Below are positions 56,140 to 63,672 of a DNA stretch of 64,000 nt, piece after piece. Origin of the DNA: Gammaproteobacteria bacterium (GTDB lineage: Bacteria; Pseudomonadota; Gammaproteobacteria; Eutrophobiales; Eutrophobiaceae); contig SCUJ01000006.1 of assembly GCA_004297165.1 (NCBI GenBank), forward strand, positions 186,001 to 250,000, in the 5' to 3' direction. Each line of letters begins with the position of its first letter. Within the stretch, counting starts at the first letter, position 1. Below the pieces are notes generated by a model. It saw nothing but the letters and a program-made list of their open reading frames with translations. It searched no databases and had not been told where the DNA came from. A program made the position numbers and the translations under genes.

Positions 56140-56616
56140 CTAGCCGAGTGACGCGATCAACCGGCGTTGCTCATCCCAGTCGAAGGGCACCTTGGCCCGC
56201 AGAATGGCCTCCAGCGACACAGCCCGTGGAAATGTTCCGTTGTAGGCGGCCTGGACGATATCCGGGGCGAGAAGCGCCAGCCGCAGCATTTCGTTGATCG
56301 TGGCGCGGTGGATGCCCTCGCGCTCAGCGATTTCCATCGTTGTGGCCACCGCCCCGGTATCGAGCAGTTGCTGCCAGTAGATGCCGCGCCCCATTGCCTT
56401 GAGCAGGGGCTGATCCTGCTCGGGGGTAAGTACGGGCGACGCCGTGACGGCAACCGGCTGGCTGACTCCGTCCGGGGCGACGATTACCTTCTTGATGCCC
56501 CGCTTCTTGAAGTGAAAAGGCACAAAGGTGGTGATCCGCACTCCGCCGCTTTCCAGTGGATGGCGGCGCTCGTGGGGCAACCCGTCACCGATCAGCTTTT
56601 TGGATGAGCGATTCAC
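56140..56616 (-). CDS. ParB-like HTH protein of the recombinase operon
   Basis: A 158-residue protein starting at a GTG that overlaps the recombinase stop as GTGA. The C-terminal part is helix-turn-helix: TTMEIAEREGIHRATINEML (about 99-118), RLALLAPDIVQAAYNGTF. The N-terminal strand-rich part is FVPFHFKKRGIKKVIVAP. Such proteins regularly follow serine recombinases in these elements. It may control recombination or the early promoter. Confidence 0.75.
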   Translation of the reverse strand: MNRSSKKLIGDGLPHERRHPLESGGVRITTFVPFHFKKRGIKKVIVAPDGVSQPVAVTASPVLTPEQDQPLLKAMGRGIYWQQLLDTGAVATTMEIAEREGIHRATINEMLRLALLAPDIVQAAYNGTFPRAVSLEAILRAKVPFDWDEQRRLIASLG

Positions 56617-57980
56617 GACGCCACCTCGATTTCCAACAGCTCGCCACCGATGGTGTCCGGACTCAGTTCCCCTGCCAGTTCTCGCCATCCGGATTCGCGC
56701 CAGACGATGTCAACGCCGTCGGAGAGCAACTGGACACGCTCAATCAGCAGATTGATCAGGCGCACCTGCTCGGCAGGGAATAGTTGCCGCCAGACGTCGC
56801 CGAGGCGGCGCATGGCCAACACGGTGGTTGGTTCGTCGATCTCTGGGTATTTGTCGCAGACGATATTCCAGACCCCTTGGATGCTCTCCGGTGACTGGAG
56901 CGCGCCCACCAGCAGGTTCACCACCACTTCCTCGATCTGGTCGGCCGGAATCATCCCGGTAGCGCTGCTGCGGTAGCCGTACCGCTTGTCCGCCTTGGGG
57001 ATGTAGTAGCGGTATTTCTTGCCCGAGGGTTTCTTGCTGTAGGTGATGTGGTACTTGCCACCGTCAGGCCCGTACATCAACCCACGCAGCAAGGCATCGG
57101 TTTTGTGGCGGGTCTGGGTCTTGCCCATCCGCTCGTGCGCATCCTCGGCCAGGATGGCCTGCACCCGATCCCACAGTTGCCTGCTGATGATCGGCTCGTG
57201 CTGGCCCGCGAAAACTGTACCCTTGTGGCAGATCTCGCCAACGTAGATCGGATTGCGCAGCAGCTTGGAGATGTACTTCTTGTCCATCGGCGTACCGTTA
57301 CGCACGCCGCCGTTCTTCAAACGGTTGGGCTTGGTGGTGATGCCTTCGAGGGAGATTTCCCGGACGATGTCGGTGATAGATCGCAGCTCGGTGAATCGCG
57401 TAAAAATGCGCCTGATGATCTCGGCGTCCTTGTCCTCGATGATGAGCTTGCGGTCTCTGACCTCGTAGCCCAGAGGCGTGTAGCCGCCCATCCACAGGCC
57501 CTTGCGCTTGCTGGCCGCGATCTTGTCGCGGATGCGCTCGCCCGTGACCTCGCGCTCAAACTGGGCAAAGGACAGCAGGATGTTGAGCATCAAACGCCCC
57601 ATCGAGGTGGTGGTGTTGAACTGCTGCGTGACCGAAACGAACGACACCTTGTGCCGCTCGAAAACTTCGATCAGCCTGGAGAAGTCGGTCAGGCTGCGCG
57701 TCAGGCGGTCGATCTTGTAGACCACCACGATATCGATCTGGTCGGCGGCGATGTCGGCCATCAGACGCTTCAAGGCCGGGCGCTCCATGTTGCCGCCGGA
57801 GTAGCCGCCGTCGTCGTAGTCGTCGCCGACCGGCATCCAGCCCTCAGCGCGCTGGCTCACGATGTAGGCTTGGCCTGCCTCGCGCTGGGCATCGAGGGAG
57901 TTGAAGGACTGGTCGAGACGCTCGTCCGTAGAAACGCGGGTGTAGACGGCGCAGCGCTTTTTGGTCACGACGGCGTTCAT
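56613..57980 (-). CDS. Serine recombinase (probable prophage integrase)
   Basis: A 455-residue serine recombinase with the catalytic resolvase domain (1-150) and the recombinase domain (about 165-300). The nucleophile is S17 in CAVYTRVSTDE. IDIVVVYKIDRLTRSLTDFS (near 75-95) and the later AQFEREVTGERIRDKIAASK are typical, and GGYTPLGYEV opens the DNA-binding part. It is shorter than most large phage integrases (above 500) and lacks an obvious zinc ribbon cysteine set. No tyrosine integrase is present, so it most likely integrates the prophage. Confidence 0.9.
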   Translation of the reverse strand: MNAVVTKKRCAVYTRVSTDERLDQSFNSLDAQREAGQAYIVSQRAEGWMPVGDDYDDGGYSGGNMERPALKRLMADIAADQIDIVVVYKIDRLTRSLTDFSRLIEVFERHKVSFVSVTQQFNTTTSMGRLMLNILLSFAQFEREVTGERIRDKIAASKRKGLWMGGYTPLGYEVRDRKLIIEDKDAEIIRRIFTRFTELRSITDIVREISLEGITTKPNRLKNGGVRNGTPMDKKYISKLLRNPIYVGEICHKGTVFAGQHEPIISRQLWDRVQAILAEDAHERMGKTQTRHKTDALLRGLMYGPDGGKYHITYSKKPSGKKYRYYIPKADKRYGYRSSATGMIPADQIEEVVVNLLVGALQSPESIQGVWNIVCDKYPEIDEPTTVLAMRRLGDVWRQLFPAEQVRLINLLIERVQLLSDGVDIVWRESGWRELAGELSPDTIGGELLEIEVAS

Positions 57981-58438
57981 TTCACACCTCGCTTCGATTT
58001 GCCCTTGATGATTCCGAAGAACAGGGGGCCCGACCATTGGGTGCCGGTGATGTGGCGGGCTACGGCAGACAGGCTCTTGTAACGGCGGCCCTCGTACTCG
58101 AAGGAGCCATCAGCCTGCGCCGTGACGCGGTGCTCGCGGCTGTCGAACTCCCGTACCAGCACCGTGCCGGGCACGACCTGGACCTCGACGCCACGCTGCG
58201 TTTTTATGTTGGATTGGGCTTCGCCGATCCGCGCCATCTGGGTCAGCACGACCAGCTTCGTGCTCAGTGCTTCCTCCTGAATCTTGTAGGCGACGCGGCC
58301 TTCGACGTAGGCCCGGTTGTTGTGTGGTGGGCGGCGCGGAAAATACTTGTCCCAAAGCGCCCACAGATCGTTCATGGCCAGTCCGGGCAGATTGGCAATT
58401 TGCGCCGCCAGGGACGGGCCGGTTATCGGTATATTCAT
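57977..58438 (-). CDS. DUF2924 family protein
   Basis: A 153-residue protein of the DUF2924 family, usually encoded directly before serine recombinases of this type. The N-terminal part contains LPGLAMNDLWALWDKYFPRR (about 17-36) and RAYVEGRVAYKIQEEAL. The C-terminal part has YEGRRYKSLSAVARHITGTQ, the conserved DUF2924 end. The ATG at 58438 lies 7 bases after AAGGAG. Coupled to the recombinase gene (ATGA). Role unknown, possibly a recombination accessory factor. Confidence 0.88.
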   Translation of the reverse strand: MNIPITGPSLAAQIANLPGLAMNDLWALWDKYFPRRPPHNNRAYVEGRVAYKIQEEALSTKLVVLTQMARIGEAQSNIKTQRGVEVQVVPGTVLVREFDSREHRVTAQADGSFEYEGRRYKSLSAVARHITGTQWSGPLFFGIIKGKSKRGVK

Positions 58439-58623
58439 TTGCAAACTCCTTCTGTAGAGGGGTTTGTATGAACGCGCTCGGGTTGCGAGAAGCCAAGTGG
58501 AATATCGCTGTCTCGTGGCCGGGTGGAGTGCAGGCGGGCAATGGCGGCGGCGATAATTTCTGCGGCCTCACGCGCCCGCTGGCGGGGAGACATCAATTCG
58601 GGGAGAGTTTGTTCGACGGTCAT
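58435..58623 (-). CDS. Small protein at the head of the recombinase operon
   Basis: A 62-residue protein (MTVEQTLPELMSPRQRAREA...). The helix SPRQRAREAAEIIAAAIARL resembles the small proteins that precede DUF2924/recombinase pairs. The stop overlaps DUF2924 as ATGA. The fifth copy of the 30-bp leader repeat lies inside this gene, read in frame as LGFSQPERVH. It encodes the first gene of the operon, divergent from the nuclease gene. Confidence 0.65.
   Translation of the reverse strand: MTVEQTLPELMSPRQRAREAAEIIAAAIARLHSTRPRDSDIPLGFSQPERVHTNPSTEGVCK
58468..58497 (-). repeat. 30-bp leader repeat, copy 5 (diverged, coding)
   Basis: On the minus strand CTTGGCTTC, a variable stretch, then GAGCGCGTTCAT: the same 30-bp element as at 42.5-43.9 kb, with more differences in the middle. 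It lies within the small 58435-58623 gene, 29 bp before the DUF2924 start. Confidence 0.7.
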
Positions 58624-58711
58624 TTCGGCATCCAATAGAGTAATCAGACCGTCACGAAGAATATGCGCGCAAGGCGGTCGGAGTATCCCGTTTGGGAGCG
58701 CATCAGCAGGG

Positions 58712-59245
58712 GTGAGCGAGATTACGAATAAATTCTTGATGGCATTTCTGGTCGCCCTCGCGGCGAGCTGTGCAGGTGCCGAAACAATCACGGGCAAGGT
58801 GGTCGGCGTGTCCGATGGCGACACGATCACCGTGCTGGACGCCGAAAGGAATCAATACAAGATCCGGGTGACTGGGATTGATGCGCCAGAAAAGGCACAG
58901 GCCTTCGGTCAGCGTTCTAAAGAGTCAATGTCTGCCCTGGTGTTCGGCAAAGACGTCGATGTGGTGACGAGCAAACGCGACCGCTACGGAAGGCACATCG
59001 GCAAGGTGATGGTCACGGAGCCGTCTTGCAGCGCGCGCAACTGCCCCAAGACTCTGGACGCGGGGCTGGCCCAGATCACCGTCGGCATGGCGTGGTGGTA
59101 CCGCCAGTACGCCCGTGAGCAGTCCGCTGAGGATGCCGGGGCCTACGAATTTGCCGAGCACGAGGCTCGGAGCCGTAGCGTCGGGTTGTGGCGCGATCCA
59201 AACCCAATTCCGCCGTGGGACTGGCGACACACATCCCGCCGTTAG
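58712..59245 (+). CDS. Secreted thermonuclease-like (SNase) protein
   Basis: A 177-residue staphylococcal-nuclease-fold protein. A signal peptide is likely (FLMAFLVALAASCAGA, cleavage before ETITG). The nuclease core shows GVSDGDTITVLDAE (metal-binding D), KIRVTGIDAPEKAQAFG with the active-site R and D, and RDRYGRHIGKV. A C-terminal CSARNCPKTLDAGLA insertion carries two cysteines. Start GTG 58712 is preferred because it gives a lysine in the signal; ATG 58739 is an alternative. Divergent from the recombinase operon. Confidence 0.88.
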   Translation: MSEITNKFLMAFLVALAASCAGAETITGKVVGVSDGDTITVLDAERNQYKIRVTGIDAPEKAQAFGQRSKESMSALVFGKDVDVVTSKRDRYGRHIGKVMVTEPSCSARNCPKTLDAGLAQITVGMAWWYRQYAREQSAEDAGAYEFAEHEARSRSVGLWRDPNPIPPWDWRHTSRR

Positions 59246-59284
59246 TTAGTCAGGCTAGAGAACATTCGTGCGTGGTCGCCTCCA

Positions 59285-59313
59285 TTGACCTGATGTTCAT
59301 CAGGTCATATATT
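59285..59313 (+). promoter_or_regulatory. Self-regulated promoter of the LexA-like gene
   Basis: TTGACC (59285-59290), exactly 17 bases, TATATT (59308-59313). A perfect inverted repeat of 9-bp arms, TGACCTGAT and ATCAGGTCA around GTTC (59286-59307), fills the -35 and spacer. A repressor bound there would exclude polymerase. The downstream gene encodes a small LexA-type DNA-binding protein, the obvious candidate. Confidence 0.75.
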
Positions 59314-59338
59314 TACACAATCGGCGAGGAGCAATGCC

Positions 59339-59572
59339 ATGAGCAAGCAAAAGACCGAAGGCATTACGGAGCCGCAGGCAAGAACGCTGAGAGCGATCTG
59401 CCAAATCCTCGATAGCACGGGCCTGCCGCCCACCGTCAAGGAACTGGCCGAGGCGCTCGGCATCAGCCATGCCAGCGCCCACGAACAGATCGCGCAGTTG
59501 GTACGCAAGGGGTATTTGAGGAAAGAAGAAAAGAAAGCGCGGAGCATCGTCGTCATCAAGCGAAACGAATGA
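59339..59572 (+). CDS. Stand-alone LexA-type DNA-binding protein
   Basis: A 77-residue protein consisting only of the LexA N-terminal winged helix: TEPQARTLRAICQILDSTGL (about 10-29), PPTVKELAEALGISHASAHE and QIAQLVRKGYLRKEE. The peptidase half with the Ser-Lys dyad is missing, so it cannot cleave itself on DNA damage. It likely represses its own promoter and the following two genes. GAGGAG precedes the ATG. Confidence 0.88.
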   Translation: MSKQKTEGITEPQARTLRAICQILDSTGLPPTVKELAEALGISHASAHEQIAQLVRKGYLRKEEKKARSIVVIKRNE

Positions 59573-59607
59573 CAACAATGTACCGATCTCAATAAGGGGA
59601 GTCCTGA

Positions 59608-60396
59608 ATGGGGCATGTTCGGCTTGGGCTGTTGCCAAGAACGAGGGCATGGAAGGAGGTCGTCGAGCTGATCGCCGCCGGTGCCGACGTGTCCCAAATA
59701 GCCAATGCCACCATCACGGCGGCTGAAAAGGCTTTCTCCTTCGTGATGAAGGACGTGGGGTACACCGAGGCGGTCTGGCTGATGACACAGATGGCGATAG
59801 CCGCCAAGAAGCCCGACATCCACCAGCACCTCGCGGCGGCGGGCATTCATCTCCCCGCTGATCCCTCGCTCATTGACGTGACGACGGCGATTACCGAAGC
59901 GCTGGATCGCCGCGTGGAAGGGAACGGCAAACGATCCGATCTCGGGGCGCTGGCCAACCGTGCCATCGTCGGGGCAGTCAACGACGTTCTGTCTCCCAAG
60001 CTCCATTCACTGTTTTCGTCAGATCCGGACACGATGCGGGCAGCCCTTGCGGATTTGGGCAAACCGAAGGAGTTCGGCGAGTTTTCGCGGCGCTTCTTTG
60101 GCCGTCTGGCCAACGAGAGCCTGCAGTATTTCCTGAGCAAGGTCGTCAACACGCAACTGGGCGACGGGATGCGCTTTGCGACGATGAATCAGTCGGCGCA
60201 ATTCAATGCTGCGCTGGAAACCCACACCCGTGAGGCGTCGGTCATCGTCGAACAGTTTTCGAGTGAGTGGTTTTCCAAGCACCGTTTTCATGAGGGCGGT
60301 GACATTTCCAGAAAATCGTCGGACGGATTCGCAGGCTTCGCGCTGAAAAAGATGAAGGACGAACTGAAAGCGGGAGCGCGCAGCGATGCAAAGTAA
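59608..60396 (+). CDS. Unknown helical protein paired with a QueC-like protein
   Basis: A 262-residue, mostly alpha-helical protein of no family I recognise. The N-terminal part reads GLLPRTRAWKEVVELIAAGA and DVSQIANATITAAEKAFSFV; the middle has LANRAIVGAVNDVLSPKLHS, and the C-terminal part FAGFALKKMKDEL. No membrane segment or catalytic motif is obvious. It overlaps the QueC-like gene by 11 bp, so the two are translated together and probably form one system. Confidence 0.75.
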   Translation: MGHVRLGLLPRTRAWKEVVELIAAGADVSQIANATITAAEKAFSFVMKDVGYTEAVWLMTQMAIAAKKPDIHQHLAAAGIHLPADPSLIDVTTAITEALDRRVEGNGKRSDLGALANRAIVGAVNDVLSPKLHSLFSSDPDTMRAALADLGKPKEFGEFSRRFFGRLANESLQYFLSKVVNTQLGDGMRFATMNQSAQFNAALETHTREASVIVEQFSSEWFSKHRFHEGGDISRKSSDGFAGFALKKMKDELKAGARSDAK

Positions 60397-62512
60397 GCGA
60401 TACGTCCTGTGCGGCAACGCGTCCGCAAAAGGCGTCAGTGAAGACCCAGCGCACGATCTGCGGTTGCGGCTGTCGGGCAAGGAAGGAAAGGGCAACATCA
60501 CGCTGCGCATCGAGGACGTCCACAGGAAGATGTTCCAGCCAGTGCCTACGCGATTCAACGATCTGCTGGAGGTTGCCACCTACGTCTACAGCGCCGACCA
60601 GGTCATCCGACGTGGCGCGGATGACGTCGATTCCTTCGGGGACGGCTGGCGGCGCGATTTGCACTTCGTCGTGCCGGTGCGCGACCCCGACTTCTGGAAC
60701 AGATCACAAGTTCAGGAGGCGCTGTGCTCGACGCTCGGATTCTTGTCCGATGATCAGTACCGGTTCGACTTCGTCAAACTCGACCAGGATCACCCTTTCC
60801 AGGACTACCTTGGGTTCGATGACACCCAGCAGATGTACCGCAAGCCCGAACAGGTAGTGATGTTCTCCGGCGGACTGGACTCGCTGGCCGGCACCATCGA
60901 CGAGGTGCTGAACCAGAAGCGGCGCGTGGTCTTGGTGACGCACAAGGCCACCTCCAAACTCAACAAGCGCTACCAAACTCTTGAGCAACTGCTGGCCGAG
61001 AAGGCGGATGGCAACGCGCCGCCTCGCATCAGCGTCCGGGTTCACAAGACCAAGGATCTGAACCACGAATACACGCAACGCAGCCGGTCATTCCTGTACG
61101 TCTCCATCGGCGCGACGATTGCCAAGATGCTGGGGCTGAACAGCGTGCGTTTCTATGAGAACGGCGTGATCAGCCTGAACCTGCCGGTGTGTGCCCAAGT
61201 GGTCGGTGGCCGCGCCACGCGCACGACTCACCCGAGGGTGATGAAGGGCTTTCAGGATATCGTCTCGCTGGTGGCGGGCGAGTCCTTCACGGTCGAGAAC
61301 CCGTACATCTGGAAAACCAAGGCCGACGTCGTCAAGGTCATCACGGACGCGGGTTGCCAAGACCTGATTAAGCATTCGATGACCTGCACGCATACCTGGG
61401 AGATGACGAACCAGCACACCCATTGCGGTGGTTGCTCGCAGTGCATTGACCGACGCTTCGCCGTCCTCGCGGCCAATGCCGACCAGCACGACCCGGTGGA
61501 GCACTACAAATTCGACGTGTTCACGCAGAGCCGTGACGCCCAGGACAAGAAGAAGAACGTGGAGAAGGTCATGGCAGCGGCCTACCTAGAGCGAGCTAAC
61601 CAGGTGAAGAATCTGGCCGACGTCACCCAGTTCGTCAGCAGCTACCCCGATGTGGGCCGCGTTTTCAGGTTCCTAAGCAGCGACACCGGACAAGCGGCGC
61701 AGCGGGTGTTTGACCTCTACAAGCGGCACGCTAACGAGGTGATGGGGGCATTGGATGATCTGCTCAGTCGCCACAGCAAGGGGATTCGTGAGCGCACGCT
61801 GCCCGGCGACTGCCTGCTCCGGACGGCCTACGAGTCTGGATCAACGATCTCGATGTCGTCCGTCGTTTCGGTGGAGAAGCATCCGGAGAATTTCTTCCGC
61901 CTGCGGGGGGGCGGATGGGAGGCTCGCTTCCAGGGCAGGGACTGGGTTCGGATTCTCGGTGTGGACAAAGGGGCGGAATACATCAATCTGCTCCTTGCTC
62001 ATCCGGAGCGGGAAACCTCGGTCTACGAGATCGTTTGCGGCCACGCACTTGGCTTTGGAGGATCGGCAAATTCTGGGCTGGAGCACGACGACATCGAGGA
62101 AGGTTTTCAGGTGACGACGGGAGCGCCGTTGAGCGACGCTGGGGTCGTGGTAGACCGGAAGGCCCTTGCACAGTACCAAGCACGCTTCCAGCTGCTGACC
62201 ACCGAGAAGGCGGAAGCCGAGGAGGATGGTGATCACCAGCGTGTGGAAGAGATCGATGTCGAGATGGCTCAAATTTTTGAAGCCATCACCGGCGGGACTG
62301 CCAAAGGCGGAAAACTACGCAAAGCAGGAGACAAGCGCAAGAACGTCCGCGATGCCTTCCGTAATGCCGTCAACCGCGCCATCAAGCAGATCGAGAAGTA
62401 CGACAAGCCACTGGCCGCTCACCTAAAGGCCAGCATCAAGCACGGCAACGAGGTGGTCTACCGGCCTGAGACGTCGATCACCTGGGACGTCCGGCCCATT
62501 GTGAACACGTAG
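60386..62512 (+). CDS. QueC-like protein fused to a regulator-type C-terminal module
   Basis: A 708-residue protein. Residues 1-150 are an unrecognised alpha/beta part. Residues about 155-400 are a QueC-type PP-loop domain: ATP-binding VVMFSGGLDS (157-166) and a zinc site C334, C347, C350, C353 in CTHTWEMT...HCGGCSQC, as in 7-cyano-7-deazaguanine synthase. Residues about 495-708 resemble the tail of large bacterial regulators (WEARFQGRDWVRILGVDKGA, DAFRNAVNRAIKQIEKYDKP, ending VVYRPETSITW). QueC itself has about 230 residues. The fusion, pairing and defence surroundings suggest a nucleobase-transfer defence enzyme (compare QatC and Cap9). Confidence 0.8.
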   Translation: MQSKRYVLCGNASAKGVSEDPAHDLRLRLSGKEGKGNITLRIEDVHRKMFQPVPTRFNDLLEVATYVYSADQVIRRGADDVDSFGDGWRRDLHFVVPVRDPDFWNRSQVQEALCSTLGFLSDDQYRFDFVKLDQDHPFQDYLGFDDTQQMYRKPEQVVMFSGGLDSLAGTIDEVLNQKRRVVLVTHKATSKLNKRYQTLEQLLAEKADGNAPPRISVRVHKTKDLNHEYTQRSRSFLYVSIGATIAKMLGLNSVRFYENGVISLNLPVCAQVVGGRATRTTHPRVMKGFQDIVSLVAGESFTVENPYIWKTKADVVKVITDAGCQDLIKHSMTCTHTWEMTNQHTHCGGCSQCIDRRFAVLAANADQHDPVEHYKFDVFTQSRDAQDKKKNVEKVMAAAYLERANQVKNLADVTQFVSSYPDVGRVFRFLSSDTGQAAQRVFDLYKRHANEVMGALDDLLSRHSKGIRERTLPGDCLLRTAYESGSTISMSSVVSVEKHPENFFRLRGGGWEARFQGRDWVRILGVDKGAEYINLLLAHPERETSVYEIVCGHALGFGGSANSGLEHDDIEEGFQVTTGAPLSDAGVVVDRKALAQYQARFQLLTTEKAEAEEDGDHQRVEEIDVEMAQIFEAITGGTAKGGKLRKAGDKRKNVRDAFRNAVNRAIKQIEKYDKPLAAHLKASIKHGNEVVYRPETSITWDVRPIVNT

Positions 62513-62732
62513 TCCCGTTCCCCGGCCGGGTCGCCCGCGTGTAGGCTGTTTCCCAGACGAACAAGGAGCCGGAAACCGGCGCCAATGCTGGAGAAGGTGC
62601 GGCGGCGTCCTTCGCAGAAACAGAGAATAGGCTGAGACAGAGACCGAAAAAGCGCCCGAAACCGGGCTATTGGGGACAGCGACGTCCGTCGCAGCGGAGC
62701 CCGAACACGCGCCAACACTGGGTGGAACGGGC
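62513..62732. other. Gene-free stretch with degenerate repeats between QueC-like gene and tRNA
   Basis: No gene is seen. Three weakly similar GC-rich stretches occur (GGAAACCGGCGCCAATGCTGG near 62571, CCGAAACCGGGCTATTGGGG near 62656, GAACACGCGCCAACACTGG near 62703), and GCGTCCTTCGCAG (62605) resembles ACGTCCGTCGCAG (62682). It may hold an attachment site at the right edge of the island. Confidence 0.35.
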
Positions 62733-62766
62733 GAAAAAAAACCAACCGAGAGTGGTTGGTTTTTTA
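62733..62766. terminator. Bidirectional terminator between island and tRNA-Ala
   Basis: AAAACCAACC and GGTTGGTTTT pair around GAGAGT, flanked by A-rich and T-rich tracts on both sides. It serves as terminator for tRNA-Ala on the minus strand and for transcription coming from the QueC-like gene on the plus strand. Confidence 0.85.
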
Positions 62767-62771
62767 AATAA

Positions 62772-62847
<76 letters not shown>

Positions 62848-62991
62848 GTGTGATGTCTGGGTGAAGACGGCGGCCCGGACGGGCAACCGGGCGCTATTGT
62901 AGCCCGGCACATGGGCTGGAGCAAATGCGAACGGCGCGCGTCTTGTGAAGACTTGAGTGCATTCCGCGTCGCTGGCGTTATCCTATCCCCG

Positions 62992-63666
62992 ATGCGGATC
63001 TCCATCATTATCCCGGTTCTCAATGAAGCGGCCATCGTGCGCGAGGCCCTGCTGGCCTTGCAGCCCGTGCGCGCGGAGGGACATGAACTTATCGTTGTCG
63101 ATGGCGGCAGTGAGGACGCGACCTGCATGCTTGCCGGACCGCTCGTGGATCGCCTGCTGACAAGCGCTCCGGGCAGGGCACGGCAGATGAACGCGGGCGC
63201 AGCGGCGGCACGGAATCCATTGTTGGTGTTTCTGCATATCGATACCCGCATCCCCTTCAATTTGCAGAGAGTGCTTGGCGAAATTGTCGGTGACGTCTCA
63301 GCCTGGGGCCGCTTCGATGTGCGGTTATCCGGGGCGCATCCACTCTTGCGGGTCATCGAGTTCATGATGAATCTGCGTTCGCGTCTGACCGGGATTGCGA
63401 CCGGCGATCAGGCGATCTTCTGTACGCGGGATCTGTTTCTACGCGCAGGCGGTTTCCCGGAGATCGCGCTAATGGAGGATATCGCGATCTCGACCTTGCT
63501 CCGGAGGCTGGCATCTCCTCTGTGTCTGCAACAGAAGGTGATTACCTCCAGCCGGCGTTGGGAGACGCAGGGGACCATCCGCACGGTGTTGCAGATGTGG
63601 GGCCTGCGTTTGCTGTATTTCTTTGGGGTAAGTCCGGAGGTGCTGGCAAGGTTATACCGCGGTTGA
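62992..63666 (+). CDS. TIGR04283-type family 2 glycosyltransferase
   Basis: A 224-residue glycosyltransferase. The GT-A start SIIIPVLNEAAIVREALLAL (3-22) contains the nucleotide-sugar strand, followed by ELIVVDGGSEDATCML and LVFLHIDTRIP (D-x-D-like). The later ATGDQAIFCTRDLFLRAGGF and EDIAISTLLRR fit the TIGR04283 group, which usually pairs with a TIGR04282-type enzyme in the same pathway. The ATG at 62992 was chosen because the conserved strand begins at once. Right core flank. Confidence 0.88.
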   Translation: MRISIIIPVLNEAAIVREALLALQPVRAEGHELIVVDGGSEDATCMLAGPLVDRLLTSAPGRARQMNAGAAAARNPLLVFLHIDTRIPFNLQRVLGEIVGDVSAWGRFDVRLSGAHPLLRVIEFMMNLRSRLTGIATGDQAIFCTRDLFLRAGGFPEIALMEDIAISTLLRRLASPLCLQQKVITSSRRWETQGTIRTVLQMWGLRLLYFFGVSPEVLARLYRG

Positions 63667-63672
63667 GTCGCG

